DNA of 12,407 bases from assembly GCA_964650905.1 (NCBI GenBank), contig CAZYVH010000088.1, forward strand, positions 1 to 12,407. Reading direction: 5' to 3'. A program made the translations under genes and the position numbers. The notes beneath the pieces are model-generated. The model worked only from the letters and a program-made list of their open reading frames with translations. It was not told the DNA's origin and made no database searches. Positions 1-5,571 of the stretch are shown in pieces; the first letter of the stretch is position 1; each line of letters begins with the position of its first letter. Source of the DNA: SZUA-36 sp964650905 (lineage in GTDB: Bacteria; Pseudomonadota; Gammaproteobacteria; Xanthomonadales; SZUA-36).

Positions 1-52
1 ACCTCTAGCTTAATCCACGCGGCTTGAGGTTGGGCAGGTCAAATCATTATGT

Positions 53-1264
53 CTAGCCTCTGAGTATCTCCTCCAAACGATTTTGCGTGAATCTTTGACG
101 AACCAGTGTATAGGCATTTTTGGCCAGTCTTATCCGAAGAGCTTCACACTTCCGTAAACGGGAGCAGGCATTGGCGAATTCTCTGGTGCTATCAGCCACC
201 AGGTAATGAATGCCTGTTTCGACGGGCAAACCCTCTACACCCATAGAGGTTGCGACCACTGGCCGGGTATGGGCGAAAGCTTCAAGAATCTTGATTCGGG
301 TGCCACCACCGCTTCGAATCGGCGCCACAACGACATGACACTGTTCGTAAACAGGTGCCAGGTCAGTAAGGTACCCCAGCCAGCTGACTTCTGGCGGAAA
401 TGTCCGTACTTGATGTGCGGGCAACTCACCTGAGCCAATGAGATTTACTTTAAAAGGCTCTTTAAGAACCCGTCTCAGGGCAGGTACGATCTCGTTTGCG
501 AGGAAGTCAACGGCACCCCGGTTTGGGTAATAGCCCATGTTTCCCACGAAAAGCAAGGTAAAGGTGTTACCTGGCCACAGAGGTGACAACAGCGCCGGGA
601 TTTCTACGACATTGGGCAGGACCCGTATCGGCACCCCGTGGTATGTCTTTCCAAGATCTTGCGCGGCCAGATCCGAGGAAACGAAAATTTCATCGAATTT
701 TTCCAACCATGCACGCTCTGCTGATTCGTAGAACCTCGCCGAAATGGTATGTTCACGCGCCAATGTTGCGTTTCCCGTTTGCGCGCATATTTCCGCGTGT
801 CGTAATCGAGTCCCTGATTCAACCTCATCGAGATCCAGATGACAGGAAATTTTGCCCAAAAAGGGCGCCGCGTAAGGCGCCATGTAGAGTCGGAATACAT
901 GCACTTGATCAATACACAATCGCTCCCCCAGGTCATTCAAAAACGCAGCCTGGTCGGCGGTTAACAACGGCCATTCATGTGGTGAAATTCGCCGGCCTGC
1001 TGACACCCGGTCCGCCCCGTTTGATCGCCGGAACAGGTCATCTGGCACCTCGACAATCTGAATCCCTTCCGGTAAAGAGTTTGGGCTGCGGCTTTCCTGC
1101 AGCCAGGGGCTGATGACGAGCAAATGAATCCGATAATGGCTTCTGAGAGCACGCAGTACAGCAAGCGCTCGAATCGCCAGACCGGAACCACCTGATGATG
1201 GACGAACCGGAGAGAGAAAAAGGAGGTTGCGTCCCCTGGTGCAGCTTAGCGATTTTGACGCCAT
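53..1264 (-). CDS. GT4-type (GT-B fold) glycosyltransferase
   Basis: A 403-residue protein that probably transfers a sugar from an activated donor to a surface glycan or lipid acceptor on the cytoplasmic face of the membrane. The N-terminal Rossmann-like half starts with a hydrophobic strand and a glycine-rich loop (GGSGLAIRAL, residues 25-34). The C-terminal half begins near residue 230 (TLLFVGNMGYYPN, 236-248). It carries the family-4 donor-site signature GGGTRIKILEAF (319-330; the Glu at 328 is the expected nucleotide-sugar contact), followed by PVVATSMGVEGL (335-346). Full-length for the family; no signal peptide or membrane helix is obvious. ATG start at 1262-1264; I see no strong Shine-Dalgarno, so a nearby alternative start is possible. 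It stands alone in this window: downstream sequence is cut by the window edge after 52 bp, and upstream lies a repeat array. Acceptor and donor cannot be told from sequence. Family certain, substrate unknown. Confidence 0.88.
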   Translation of the reverse strand: MASKSLSCTRGRNLLFLSPVRPSSGGSGLAIRALAVLRALRSHYRIHLLVISPWLQESRSPNSLPEGIQIVEVPDDLFRRSNGADRVSAGRRISPHEWPLLTADQAAFLNDLGERLCIDQVHVFRLYMAPYAAPFLGKISCHLDLDEVESGTRLRHAEICAQTGNATLAREHTISARFYESAERAWLEKFDEIFVSSDLAAQDLGKTYHGVPIRVLPNVVEIPALLSPLWPGNTFTLLFVGNMGYYPNRGAVDFLANEIVPALRRVLKEPFKVNLIGSGELPAHQVRTFPPEVSWLGYLTDLAPVYEQCHVVVAPIRSGGGTRIKILEAFAHTRPVVATSMGVEGLPVETGIHYLVADSTREFANACSRLRKCEALRIRLAKNAYTLVRQRFTQNRLEEILRG

Positions 1265-1319
1265 ACGTATTGTTGCCCATTCCCGAGATTAGTTTGATAC
1301 ATGATAATGGCTGACAACC

Positions 1320-1363
1320 GGGGTCGGACTCAAACGCATTTTGATCTGAATGATGACTGAAGG
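1320..1363. repeat. Class-alpha palindromic repeat, copy 1 (cut by gap)
   Basis: Starts with the left arm GGGGTCGGACTCAAACGC and runs into the N gap before its right arm. The 55 bases 1309-1363 are identical to 1464-1518 on the other side of the gap, so this may be the same physical copy as the next one. Confidence 0.85.
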
Positions 1364-1463
1364 NNNNNNNNNNNNNNNNNNNNNNNNNNNNNNNNNNNNN
1401 NNNNNNNNNNNNNNNNNNNNNNNNNNNNNNNNNNNNNNNNNNNNNNNNNNNNNNNNNNNNNNN
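1364..1463. other. 100-N scaffold gap 1
   Basis: Exactly 100 N, the usual placeholder for a gap of unknown size. The 55 bases on its left (1309-1363) equal the 55 bases on its right (1464-1518), as expected for two contigs sharing one k-mer of 55. Because the shared sequence is a repeat, the gap may hide zero or several extra repeat units. Confidence 0.95.
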
Positions 1464-1474
1464 GGCTGACAACC

Positions 1475-1544
1475 GGGGTCGGACTCAAACGCATTTTGAT
1501 CTGAATGATGACTGAAGGTGGCTGACGCGTTTGAATCTGACCCC
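1475..1544. repeat. Class-alpha palindromic repeat, copy 2
   Basis: A complete 70-bp unit with imperfect inverted arms: GGGGTCGGACTCAAACGC (1475-1492) against GCGTTTGAATCTGACCCC (1527-1544), 18 bp with two mismatches. The 34-bp centre is shared with the other alpha copies and differs from that of the beta classes. Confidence 0.92.
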
Positions 1545-1560
1545 TGTGACCCCCGTGGTT

Positions 1561-1630
1561 GGGGTCGGACTCAAACGCATTTTGATCTGAATGATGACTG
1601 AAGGCGGCTGACGCGTTTGAATCTGACCCC
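1561..1630. repeat. Class-alpha palindromic repeat, copy 3
   Basis: Complete 70-bp unit, nearly identical to the copy at 1475-1544 (one base differs in the centre, c for t at the GAAGG junction). Tandem spacing is 86 bp start to start. It ends 11 bp before the stop codon of the PuuB-like gene, which is transcribed towards it. Confidence 0.92.
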
Positions 1631-1641
1631 TGTTATGCGGG

Positions 1642-2922
1642 TCACAGTCGATCCTTGATTTGATAGTAAAGCACGCCGAGCGCCACCATCTGCTTTGCGA
1701 ACAGGCGGGCGCCGGGTATGAGTACCGGTTTGATGTCAGCAAATACGTCGAAACGTTCACATGTTCCCGCAACCGCATCGGCCATGATCTGCCCGGCGAG
1801 ATGGGTTACGTTGATGCCGTGGCCGGAATAGCCCTGGGAATAAAATACATTGGCCGATATTCTTCCCAACTGTGGCACGCGATTGAACGGTATACCCACC
1901 TTGCCGCTCCAGGTGTAATCGATCTTTGTTTTTGCCAGTTGGGGATAGATCCTCAGCATTTTTGAAGTCAACAATTTACCGATGACTTCAGGATCGTCGC
2001 CAGCATAATTGCAGCGCGCCCCGAACAGCAGCCGTTTGTCAGCGCTGAGACGGAAATACTCCAGCACAAAGTTTGGGTCACATACGGCCAGGTCTTGCGG
2101 ATTGATACACGCCACCTGTTCCCGCGTGAGCGGTTCGGTCGCGATGATATAGCTGCTGACTGGAAACAGGCTGCCGCGCAGTTTAGGCTCGATAAAATGA
2201 TAGGCATTACCGGCAATCACGACCTTATCAGCGGTGACCCAGCCCTGAGCGGTGATAACACGGGGTCTGTCACCATGTTCAATCCACAGCACCGGAGATT
2301 GCTCATAAATGGTCGCACCCTGGGACACGGACGCCTGTGCCTCACCGATACACAGGTTCAGGGGGTGCAGATGGCCGTTACCCATGTTCAGCAGGGCGCC
2401 TATATAAACTTCAGTGCCAATTGTGGCGGCCGTCTCCTGCCTGGATAACAGTTTGTACTCATGCGGGAAATTGTTTTTCACCAATGCTTCCAGTTCAATT
2501 TGGAAAGCACGCAAATGGCGTTGCTTGATGGCCACATCCAGATAGCCCCACTTGAGGTCACAATGAATATCGTAGGTCTTGATCCACTGACGTATGATGT
2601 CGTGCCCGGCCCAACGCATCTCCCACATGATCCGTTCACCCTCACGGCCCAAGTGCCGGGCAATTTTCTCCTCGGCGGATATACCGCCGATGATCTGACC
2701 GCCGTTGCGTCCTGTCGCTCCCCAACCCACCTTGTTGGCCTCAACCACGTGCACCTTGTAACCACGCTCCGCCAGGTGCAAGGCGGTTGATATCCCGGTG
2801 AACCCAGCCCCGACAACGCAAACATCAGCGTCATGTGCTCCGCGTAACGGCGCATAATCGGTGACCTTGTTAACGGTGGCGGCGTAATAGGAACCGGTGT
2901 GTGGCTGTTCTTGGTCCAACAT
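1642..2922 (-). CDS. puuB: PuuB-like FAD-dependent amine oxidase (gamma-glutamylputrescine oxidase family)
   Basis: A 426-residue flavoprotein of the DAO superfamily, close in length and sequence to E. coli PuuB, which oxidises gamma-glutamyl-putrescine to the aldehyde with release of ammonia and H2O2. The family N-terminus (SYYAA, 11-15) is present. The FAD dinucleotide site is VVGAGFTG (36-43) with the ribose-binding Glu at 61, followed by GATGRNGGQ (68-76). HPLNLCIGEA in the middle and QGYSGHG (363-369) match the PuuB family closely. Cytosolic; no signal peptide. ATG at 2920-2922 lies 7 bp after the stop of the AraC-type gene and has no good Shine-Dalgarno, so translation is probably coupled. 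The other putrescine genes (puuA, puuC, puuD) are not in the window, so the substrate could be another amine or gamma-glutamyl-amine. The stop codon is 11 bp from an alpha repeat. Family confident, exact substrate inferred. Confidence 0.88.
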   Translation of the reverse strand: MLDQEQPHTGSYYAATVNKVTDYAPLRGAHDADVCVVGAGFTGISTALHLAERGYKVHVVEANKVGWGATGRNGGQIIGGISAEEKIARHLGREGERIMWEMRWAGHDIIRQWIKTYDIHCDLKWGYLDVAIKQRHLRAFQIELEALVKNNFPHEYKLLSRQETAATIGTEVYIGALLNMGNGHLHPLNLCIGEAQASVSQGATIYEQSPVLWIEHGDRPRVITAQGWVTADKVVIAGNAYHFIEPKLRGSLFPVSSYIIATEPLTREQVACINPQDLAVCDPNFVLEYFRLSADKRLLFGARCNYAGDDPEVIGKLLTSKMLRIYPQLAKTKIDYTWSGKVGIPFNRVPQLGRISANVFYSQGYSGHGINVTHLAGQIMADAVAGTCERFDVFADIKPVLIPGARLFAKQMVALGVLYYQIKDRL

Positions 2923-2929
2923 ATTTTAT

Positions 2930-3694
2930 CTATTGACTGTTTTTAGTATTTTGTGACTGGCGATACTGCGCTGGGGTTTGCCCATTGGCTTTTTTGAATG
3001 CCGCATAAAACGAGGAGTTGGAATTAAAACCAACTTCAAATGCGACACTCAATACCGATTGATGCCGGCCATTTTGCTTATCCAGCAGACCTTTTGCATA
3101 TTCGATTCTGTACTGATTCAGATAATCAAAGAAATTCATACCAATCCCGGAATTGATCACCTGTGATAAGTGATTGACTGAACACCCCACCATGGATGCC
3201 AGTTTCGGTAGGGTTAAATCCGCCTTTCGATACACTTTTTCAAATCGCATTAATGTTTCAAGCCGACACTTATAACTGTCCATTTGTGCAGCGTTCAGGC
3301 CTGACTTGTTATATTTGCGCTCCAGCGCAGTGTTTACAGGACGCATAACGTGGGAAGTGTCGTAATAATCCAGAATCCGGTCAGCCCCAGCGCCAGCTAT
3401 CGTCACAAATTCAGCGCCGAAAAACGTATCCTCACGAGTGGGTTTGAGCGACGATACCTTGTACTGAAATGCGGCAATGTTTTCACCGGTCAGGATTTCG
3501 CCAACGAGTTCGAAGCGTTGATTGCTTGATGCAAAATATCCCACCAGTCTGTCAAGTAGCTCTTCACGGGAAAACTTTTGATTATCGGGCATGTCACAGT
3601 AGGTACCGTCGTGGTTCAGATGATAGGCCACCCCCCTGGCGTCATGATGATTCCAGGCATAAAAATAGCTATCAACAAACTCCTCTGCGTGCAA
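2930..3694 (-). CDS. NTF2/SnoaL-like domain fused to AraC-type HTH transcription regulator
   Basis: A 254-residue fusion. Residues about 1-115 look like an NTF2/SnoaL-like pocket domain (SYFYAWNHHDARGVAYHL at 9-26, acidic and aromatic patches up to YYDTSHVMRP). Residues about 140-247 are an AraC/XylS DNA-binding domain with two helix-turn-helix units: LTLPKLASMVGCSVNHLSQV (160-179), then SVLSVAFEVGFNSNSSFYAAFK (213-234), ending in the family's TPAQYRQ (240-246). I infer that the pocket domain senses a small ligand and the protein activates the adjacent oxidase gene. The start is TTG (3692-3694): it has GAAGGA six bases upstream on the minus strand, and the pocket domain begins at once, whereas the next in-frame ATG (residue 35) would cut into it. 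A candidate promoter lies at 3731-3758. The ligand is unknown; the fold of the N-terminal domain is my reading of the pattern. Confidence 0.82.
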   Translation of the reverse strand: MHAEEFVDSYFYAWNHHDARGVAYHLNHDGTYCDMPDNQKFSREELLDRLVGYFASSNQRFELVGEILTGENIAAFQYKVSSLKPTREDTFFGAEFVTIAGAGADRILDYYDTSHVMRPVNTALERKYNKSGLNAAQMDSYKCRLETLMRFEKVYRKADLTLPKLASMVGCSVNHLSQVINSGIGMNFFDYLNQYRIEYAKGLLDKQNGRHQSVLSVAFEVGFNSNSSFYAAFKKANGQTPAQYRQSQNTKNSQ

Positions 3695-3701
3695 ACGGGT
3701 T

Positions 3702-3707
3702 CCTTCA
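3702..3707 (-). promoter_or_regulatory. Ribosome binding site deciding a TTG start
   Basis: On the minus strand GAAGGA or its core AAGGA sits about six bases before the TTG at 3694-3692. It is the reason for choosing TTG over later ATG codons for the AraC-type gene. Confidence 0.6.
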
Positions 3708-3730
3708 CTCAGTAAAACAGGTGCTTACAT

Positions 3731-3758
3731 CGTATACCAGCTTCAACACAAATGTCAC
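3731..3758 (-). promoter_or_regulatory. Candidate sigma70 promoter for the AraC-type/PuuB-like unit
   Basis: Minus strand: -35 GTGACA (3753-3758, five of six matches), 16-bp spacer, -10 TATACG (3731-3736, four of six). It sits 37 bp before the TTG start and 8 bp inside the end of the neighbouring beta repeat. Pattern match only. Confidence 0.4.
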
Positions 3759-3766
3759 ACAAACCC

Positions 3767-3837
3767 GGGGTCAGACTCAAATGCACATAAACCGATGTGA
3801 TGTTTGAACAGCATTTGGTGCATTTGAATCTGACCCC
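3767..3837. repeat. Class-beta1 palindromic repeat, copy 1
   Basis: 71 bp with inverted arms of 20 bp, GGGGTCAGACTCAAATGCAC against GTGCATTTGAATCTGACCCC (one mismatch, at arm position 10). The unit matches 5406-5476. Confidence 0.92.
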
Positions 3838-3861
3838 TGACCGATAGACCGGGGTCAGACC

Positions 3862-3932
3862 GGGGTCCGATTCAAATGCGCCTGGCTATGTGTGATGTAC
3901 CCTTTCTGTTTGCTGCATTTGAGTCTGACCCC
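3862..3932. repeat. Class-beta2 palindromic repeat, copy 1, with T-tract
   Basis: 71 bp with left arm GGGGTCCGATTCAAATGC and a right arm ending GCATTTGAGTCTGACCCC. It is joined to the preceding beta1 unit by a 24-bp linker that contains one extra GGGGTCAGACC arm (3851-3861). On the plus strand it is followed by five T (3933-3937), so its hairpin could act as an intrinsic terminator. A further stray right-arm fragment, CTTGACTCTGACCCC, ends at 3958. Confidence 0.9.
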
Positions 3933-4007
3933 TTTTTACAGCACTTGACTCTGACCCCAGATTCTTTACTCTGAGTTCAGCAGTAAACACACGATTTGGT
4001 GACTCAT

Positions 4008-4475
4008 ATGGAAATTTGGACGGGTGGTTGTCTTTGTGGAGCAATACGCTATAAAGCCAGTGTGAGTACATCGGAAAATTTGTATTGCCACTGCCGCATG
4101 TGTCAGCGCTGGACAGGGAGCGTGGTCGCATGTAGTGCCATTATCCCCAAGTCTGCATTGAAGATAACAAAGGGCGAGCCAAAATATTATCGATCTTCGG
4201 GCTTTGTAGAGCGGGGTTTCTGCCCGGATTGCGGATCGCCATTATTCTATCGTCCGATCAAAGACGACTGGCTGGCGATCCAGACGGGGACATTGGATAA
4301 TCCTGAGTTGGCACCGCCCGTGGGTCACTATGGTGTGGAAGGTCGCATAAGCTGGCTTAAGATTGAAGACGATCTGCCATGTGAGCGAACCGAGGATGAC
4401 GAATGGTTCCAAAAACGGCGTGCAGAGCACCATTGCCCGGGGTTGGGCTCAAACTCGGGGTCAGACCGGGGTTAG
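4008..4475 (+). CDS. GFA/CENP-V family zinc-binding protein with repeat-derived C-terminus
   Basis: A 155-residue protein of the glutathione-dependent formaldehyde-activating (GFA) fold. All seven zinc-ligand cysteines are visible: GGCLCG (C8, C10), CHCRMCQRWTG (C27, C29, C32) and FCPDCGSPL (C72, C75). GFA itself was described as speeding formation of S-hydroxymethyl-glutathione, but most family members have no proven activity, so the role here is open. ATG 4008 puts the first cysteine pair at the usual distance from the N-terminus; GTG 3999 and TTG 3996 in the same frame are less likely. GGTGA lies five bases before the ATG. The last 12 residues (PGLGSNSGSDRG) and the TAG stop are encoded by GGGGTC-repeat DNA, so the original C-terminus has been replaced or extended. 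A monocistronic plus-strand gene between minus-strand units. A TTGACT (3945-3950) inside a repeat arm could serve as -35, but no good -10 follows. Confidence 0.85.
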   Translation: MEIWTGGCLCGAIRYKASVSTSENLYCHCRMCQRWTGSVVACSAIIPKSALKITKGEPKYYRSSGFVERGFCPDCGSPLFYRPIKDDWLAIQTGTLDNPELAPPVGHYGVEGRISWLKIEDDLPCERTEDDEWFQKRRAEHHCPGLGSNSGSDRG

Positions 4476-4478
4476 ACC
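4439..4478. repeat. Ladder of short GGGGTY-type arms
   Basis: A degenerate arm GGGGTTGGGCTCAAAC (4439-4454) is followed by two tandem 11-mers, GGGGTCAGACC (4457-4467) and GGGGTTAGACC (4468-4478), directly before the beta2 unit. The two composite repeats at 3851 and 5490 carry only one such 11-mer, so the number varies. The GFA stop codon lies in the second 11-mer. Confidence 0.8.
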
Positions 4479-4549
4479 GGGGTCCGATTCAAATGCGCCT
4501 GGCTATGTGTGATGTACCGTTTCTGTTTGCCGCATTTGAGTCTGACCCC
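4479..4549. repeat. Class-beta2 palindromic repeat, copy 2
   Basis: 71 bp, almost identical to 3862-3932. It lies between the convergent GFA (+) and toxin (-) genes and is followed on the plus strand by TGTTTTA, a weak T-rich end, so it may terminate GFA transcription. The unit ends immediately before the shared 55-mer of gap 2. Confidence 0.9.
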
Positions 4550-4598
4550 TGTTTTACCAAATAATTTCAACCGGATAAGCCGAAAACTGCTGGTCGAT

Positions 4599-4698
4599 NN
4601 NNNNNNNNNNNNNNNNNNNNNNNNNNNNNNNNNNNNNNNNNNNNNNNNNNNNNNNNNNNNNNNNNNNNNNNNNNNNNNNNNNNNNNNNNNNNNNNNNN
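4599..4698. other. 100-N scaffold gap 2
   Basis: Exactly 100 N. The 55 bases 4544-4598 are repeated exactly as 4699-4753, covering the end of the beta2 repeat and the last codons of the toxin gene. The left copy is therefore probably a duplicate contig end, not a second toxin fragment. Confidence 0.95.
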
Positions 4699-4708
4699 GA
4701 CCCCTGTT

Positions 4709-5095
4709 TTACCAAATAATTTCAACCGGATAAGCCGAAAACTGCTGGTCGATACTGACTATGCTCATTGACTCGCTAATGGCCTGTGAGATCAATAAAC
4801 GGTCAAAAGGGTCGCGGTGGTGAAAAGGTAGGTCAGCCAGGGTTTTACAGTGCCCGGTTTCAATTTCCAGCCATTGGATTCCGTTGGATTGCATTTCATT
4901 TTCAATCACAGTCAGCCAGTTTTTCACCAACACCAATTTCCCGAGACTAATCTTTATCGTCATTTCCCAAAGACTGGCCTTGCTGAAAAATAGTAGATTT
5001 TCCTGGTTTACAAAGACTTCCCTGGCTCTTTCACCCAGTCTCTGGTCACCACTAATGAGCCAAATGAGTGCGTGAGTATCCAGCAACAGCTTCAT
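4709..5095 (-). CDS. vapC: VapC-type PIN-domain toxin ribonuclease
   Basis: A 128-residue PIN-domain protein, full length for the family. The metal-binding acidic residues are all visible: D6 in LLLDTHALIW (3-12), E44 in SLWEMTIK (41-48), D95 and D98 in HRDPFDRLLISQA (93-105) and D116 in SIDQQF. Such toxins are Mg2+-dependent endoribonucleases that cut tRNA or rRNA and stop growth when the antitoxin is lost. ATG (5093-5095) overlaps the antitoxin TGA by four bases (ATGA), the normal antitoxin-first arrangement with translational coupling. The TAA stop (4709-4711) lies only 5 bp from the conserved end of a beta2 repeat. The last 15 codons are duplicated across gap 2 as an assembly artefact. 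The RNA target cannot be told from sequence. Confidence 0.9.
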   Translation of the reverse strand: MKLLLDTHALIWLISGDQRLGERAREVFVNQENLLFFSKASLWEMTIKISLGKLVLVKNWLTVIENEMQSNGIQWLEIETGHCKTLADLPFHHRDPFDRLLISQAISESMSIVSIDQQFSAYPVEIIW

Positions 5096-5322
5096 TGCAT
5101 ATATTCTGAAAAGTCGTCCAGGGGGGCATTGAAGTCTTCGTTCATTGCGATAAGCAGGCCTGGTTGGCCACCTATGTGACGTTCCGGTCTGGCTCCCGGC
5201 AATACGTCCAGACGGATTAAAGGCTTCTTACCCTTGGCGATAATGATTTCCTCACCCTTCAGGGCAGCCCGAATGAGACGTGACAAATGTGTCTTGGCTT
5301 CATGAATGGTAACTTGTTTCAT
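5092..5322 (-). CDS. Phd/YefM-family antitoxin
   Basis: A 76-residue partner of the PIN toxin. The N-terminus (MKQVTIHEAKTHLSRLI, 1-17) and the following GEEIIIAKGKKPLIRL stretch are typical of the Phd/YefM fold, which dimerises and binds operator DNA. The acidic C-terminal tail (FNAPLDDFSEYM) is the expected toxin-binding and inhibiting segment. In this family the complex of antitoxin and toxin usually represses its own operon. Consistent with that, two tandem 13-bp repeats lie just upstream (5346-5371), overlapping a candidate promoter. The ATG at 5320-5322 has AGGT nine bases upstream. Pairing a Phd-type antitoxin with a VapC-type toxin is common. Target specificity is unknown. Confidence 0.88.
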   Translation of the reverse strand: MKQVTIHEAKTHLSRLIRAALKGEEIIIAKGKKPLIRLDVLPGARPERHIGGQPGLLIAMNEDFNAPLDDFSEYMQ

Positions 5323-5345
5323 GTAATGTGACCTGCACCTGATAT

Positions 5346-5380
5346 ATGACTAAGTTACATGACTAAGTTATGCATTTCAA
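5346..5380 (-). promoter_or_regulatory. Candidate toxin-antitoxin promoter with tandem operator repeats
   Basis: Two head-to-tail 13-bp repeats, ATGACTAAGTTAC (5346-5358) and ATGACTAAGTTAT (5359-5371), differ only in the last base. On the minus strand a -35 TTGAAA (5375-5380) and a weak -10 TAACTT (5352-5357) are 17 bp apart, so both repeats overlap the promoter core. This fits autoregulation by the antitoxin. The repeats are directly seen; their function is inferred. Confidence 0.5.
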
Positions 5381-5384
5381 GACC

Positions 5385-5400
5385 GGGGTCAGAGTCAAAC
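5385..5400. repeat. Stray left arm of the palindromic repeat family
   Basis: GGGGTCAGAGTCAAAC, a lone arm without a partner, directly before the complete beta1 unit. It may be a remnant of an older copy. Confidence 0.7.
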
Positions 5401-5405
5401 AGATT

Positions 5406-5476
5406 GGGGTCAGACTCAAATGCACATAAACCGATGTGATGTTTGAACAGCATTTGGTGCATTTGAATCTGACCCC
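5406..5476. repeat. Class-beta1 palindromic repeat, copy 2
   Basis: 71 bp, identical by eye to 3767-3837, in the same orientation, and followed by the same linker with one 11-bp extra arm (5490-5500). Confidence 0.92.
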
Positions 5477-5500
5477 TGACCGATAGACCGGGGTCAGACC

Positions 5501-5571
5501 GGGGTCCGATTCAAATGCGCCTGGCTGCGTGTGATGTACCGTTTCCGTTTGTCGCATTTGAGTCTGACCCC
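5501..5571. repeat. Class-beta2 palindromic repeat, copy 3, inside the permease 3' end
   Basis: 71 bp with about six differences from 3862-3932, all in its centre. It overlaps the last 20 codons of the permease gene, including the stop. Confidence 0.9.

Larger units (their letters stand above)
1265..1641. other. Gene-free region with palindromic repeat array and assembly gap
   Basis: This 377-bp stretch between the start of the glycosyltransferase and the end of the PuuB-like gene holds no supportable gene. It contains three class-alpha palindromic repeats, one cut by an N run, with a 16-bp linker between the two complete copies. Open frames across it are made of repeat sequence or pass through N and are not genes. 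The glycosyltransferase promoter should lie at about 1265-1319, but I see no convincing -35/-10 pair there. Confidence 0.75.
3767..5571. mobile_element. Repeat-bounded accessory block (GFA protein plus toxin-antitoxin)
   Basis: The block is delimited by two directly oriented copies of a 166-bp composite repeat (3767-3932 and 5406-5571), with about six mismatches that all fall in the second half. Inside are a single-gene GFA unit, a further beta2 repeat and a two-gene toxin-antitoxin unit. No transposase or integrase is present, so the block is either a repeat-mobilised cassette or a region assembled by recombination between dispersed repeats. It is also possible that the repeats accumulated independently in intergenic gaps. 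The mobility reading is an inference. Confidence 0.4.

Noticed and set aside
583..1113. Long plus-strand open frame opposite the glycosyltransferase
   Set aside because: Antisense shadow: low-complexity, basic translation with no domain, fully inside a well-supported minus-strand gene.
1038..1472. Open frame running through the N run of gap 1
   Set aside because: It exists only because N is read through; it overlaps the glycosyltransferase antisense-free region and repeat sequence.
1320..1630. Possible CRISPR array
   Set aside because: The units are 70-bp palindromes with conserved centres, not short direct repeats with unique spacers, and there are no cas genes.
3945..3973. A promoter for the GFA gene using TTGACT at 3945-3950
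   Set aside because: The -35 match is good but no sequence at 16-18 bp resembles a -10, so it was left out of the feature list.
4544..4598. A second, truncated toxin gene fragment
   Set aside because: It is an exact 55-base copy of 4699-4753 at a scaffold gap and most likely a duplicated contig end.
3767..5571. A classical insertion sequence or transposon
   Set aside because: No transposase, integrase or recognisable target-site duplication is visible; only repeat borders are seen.
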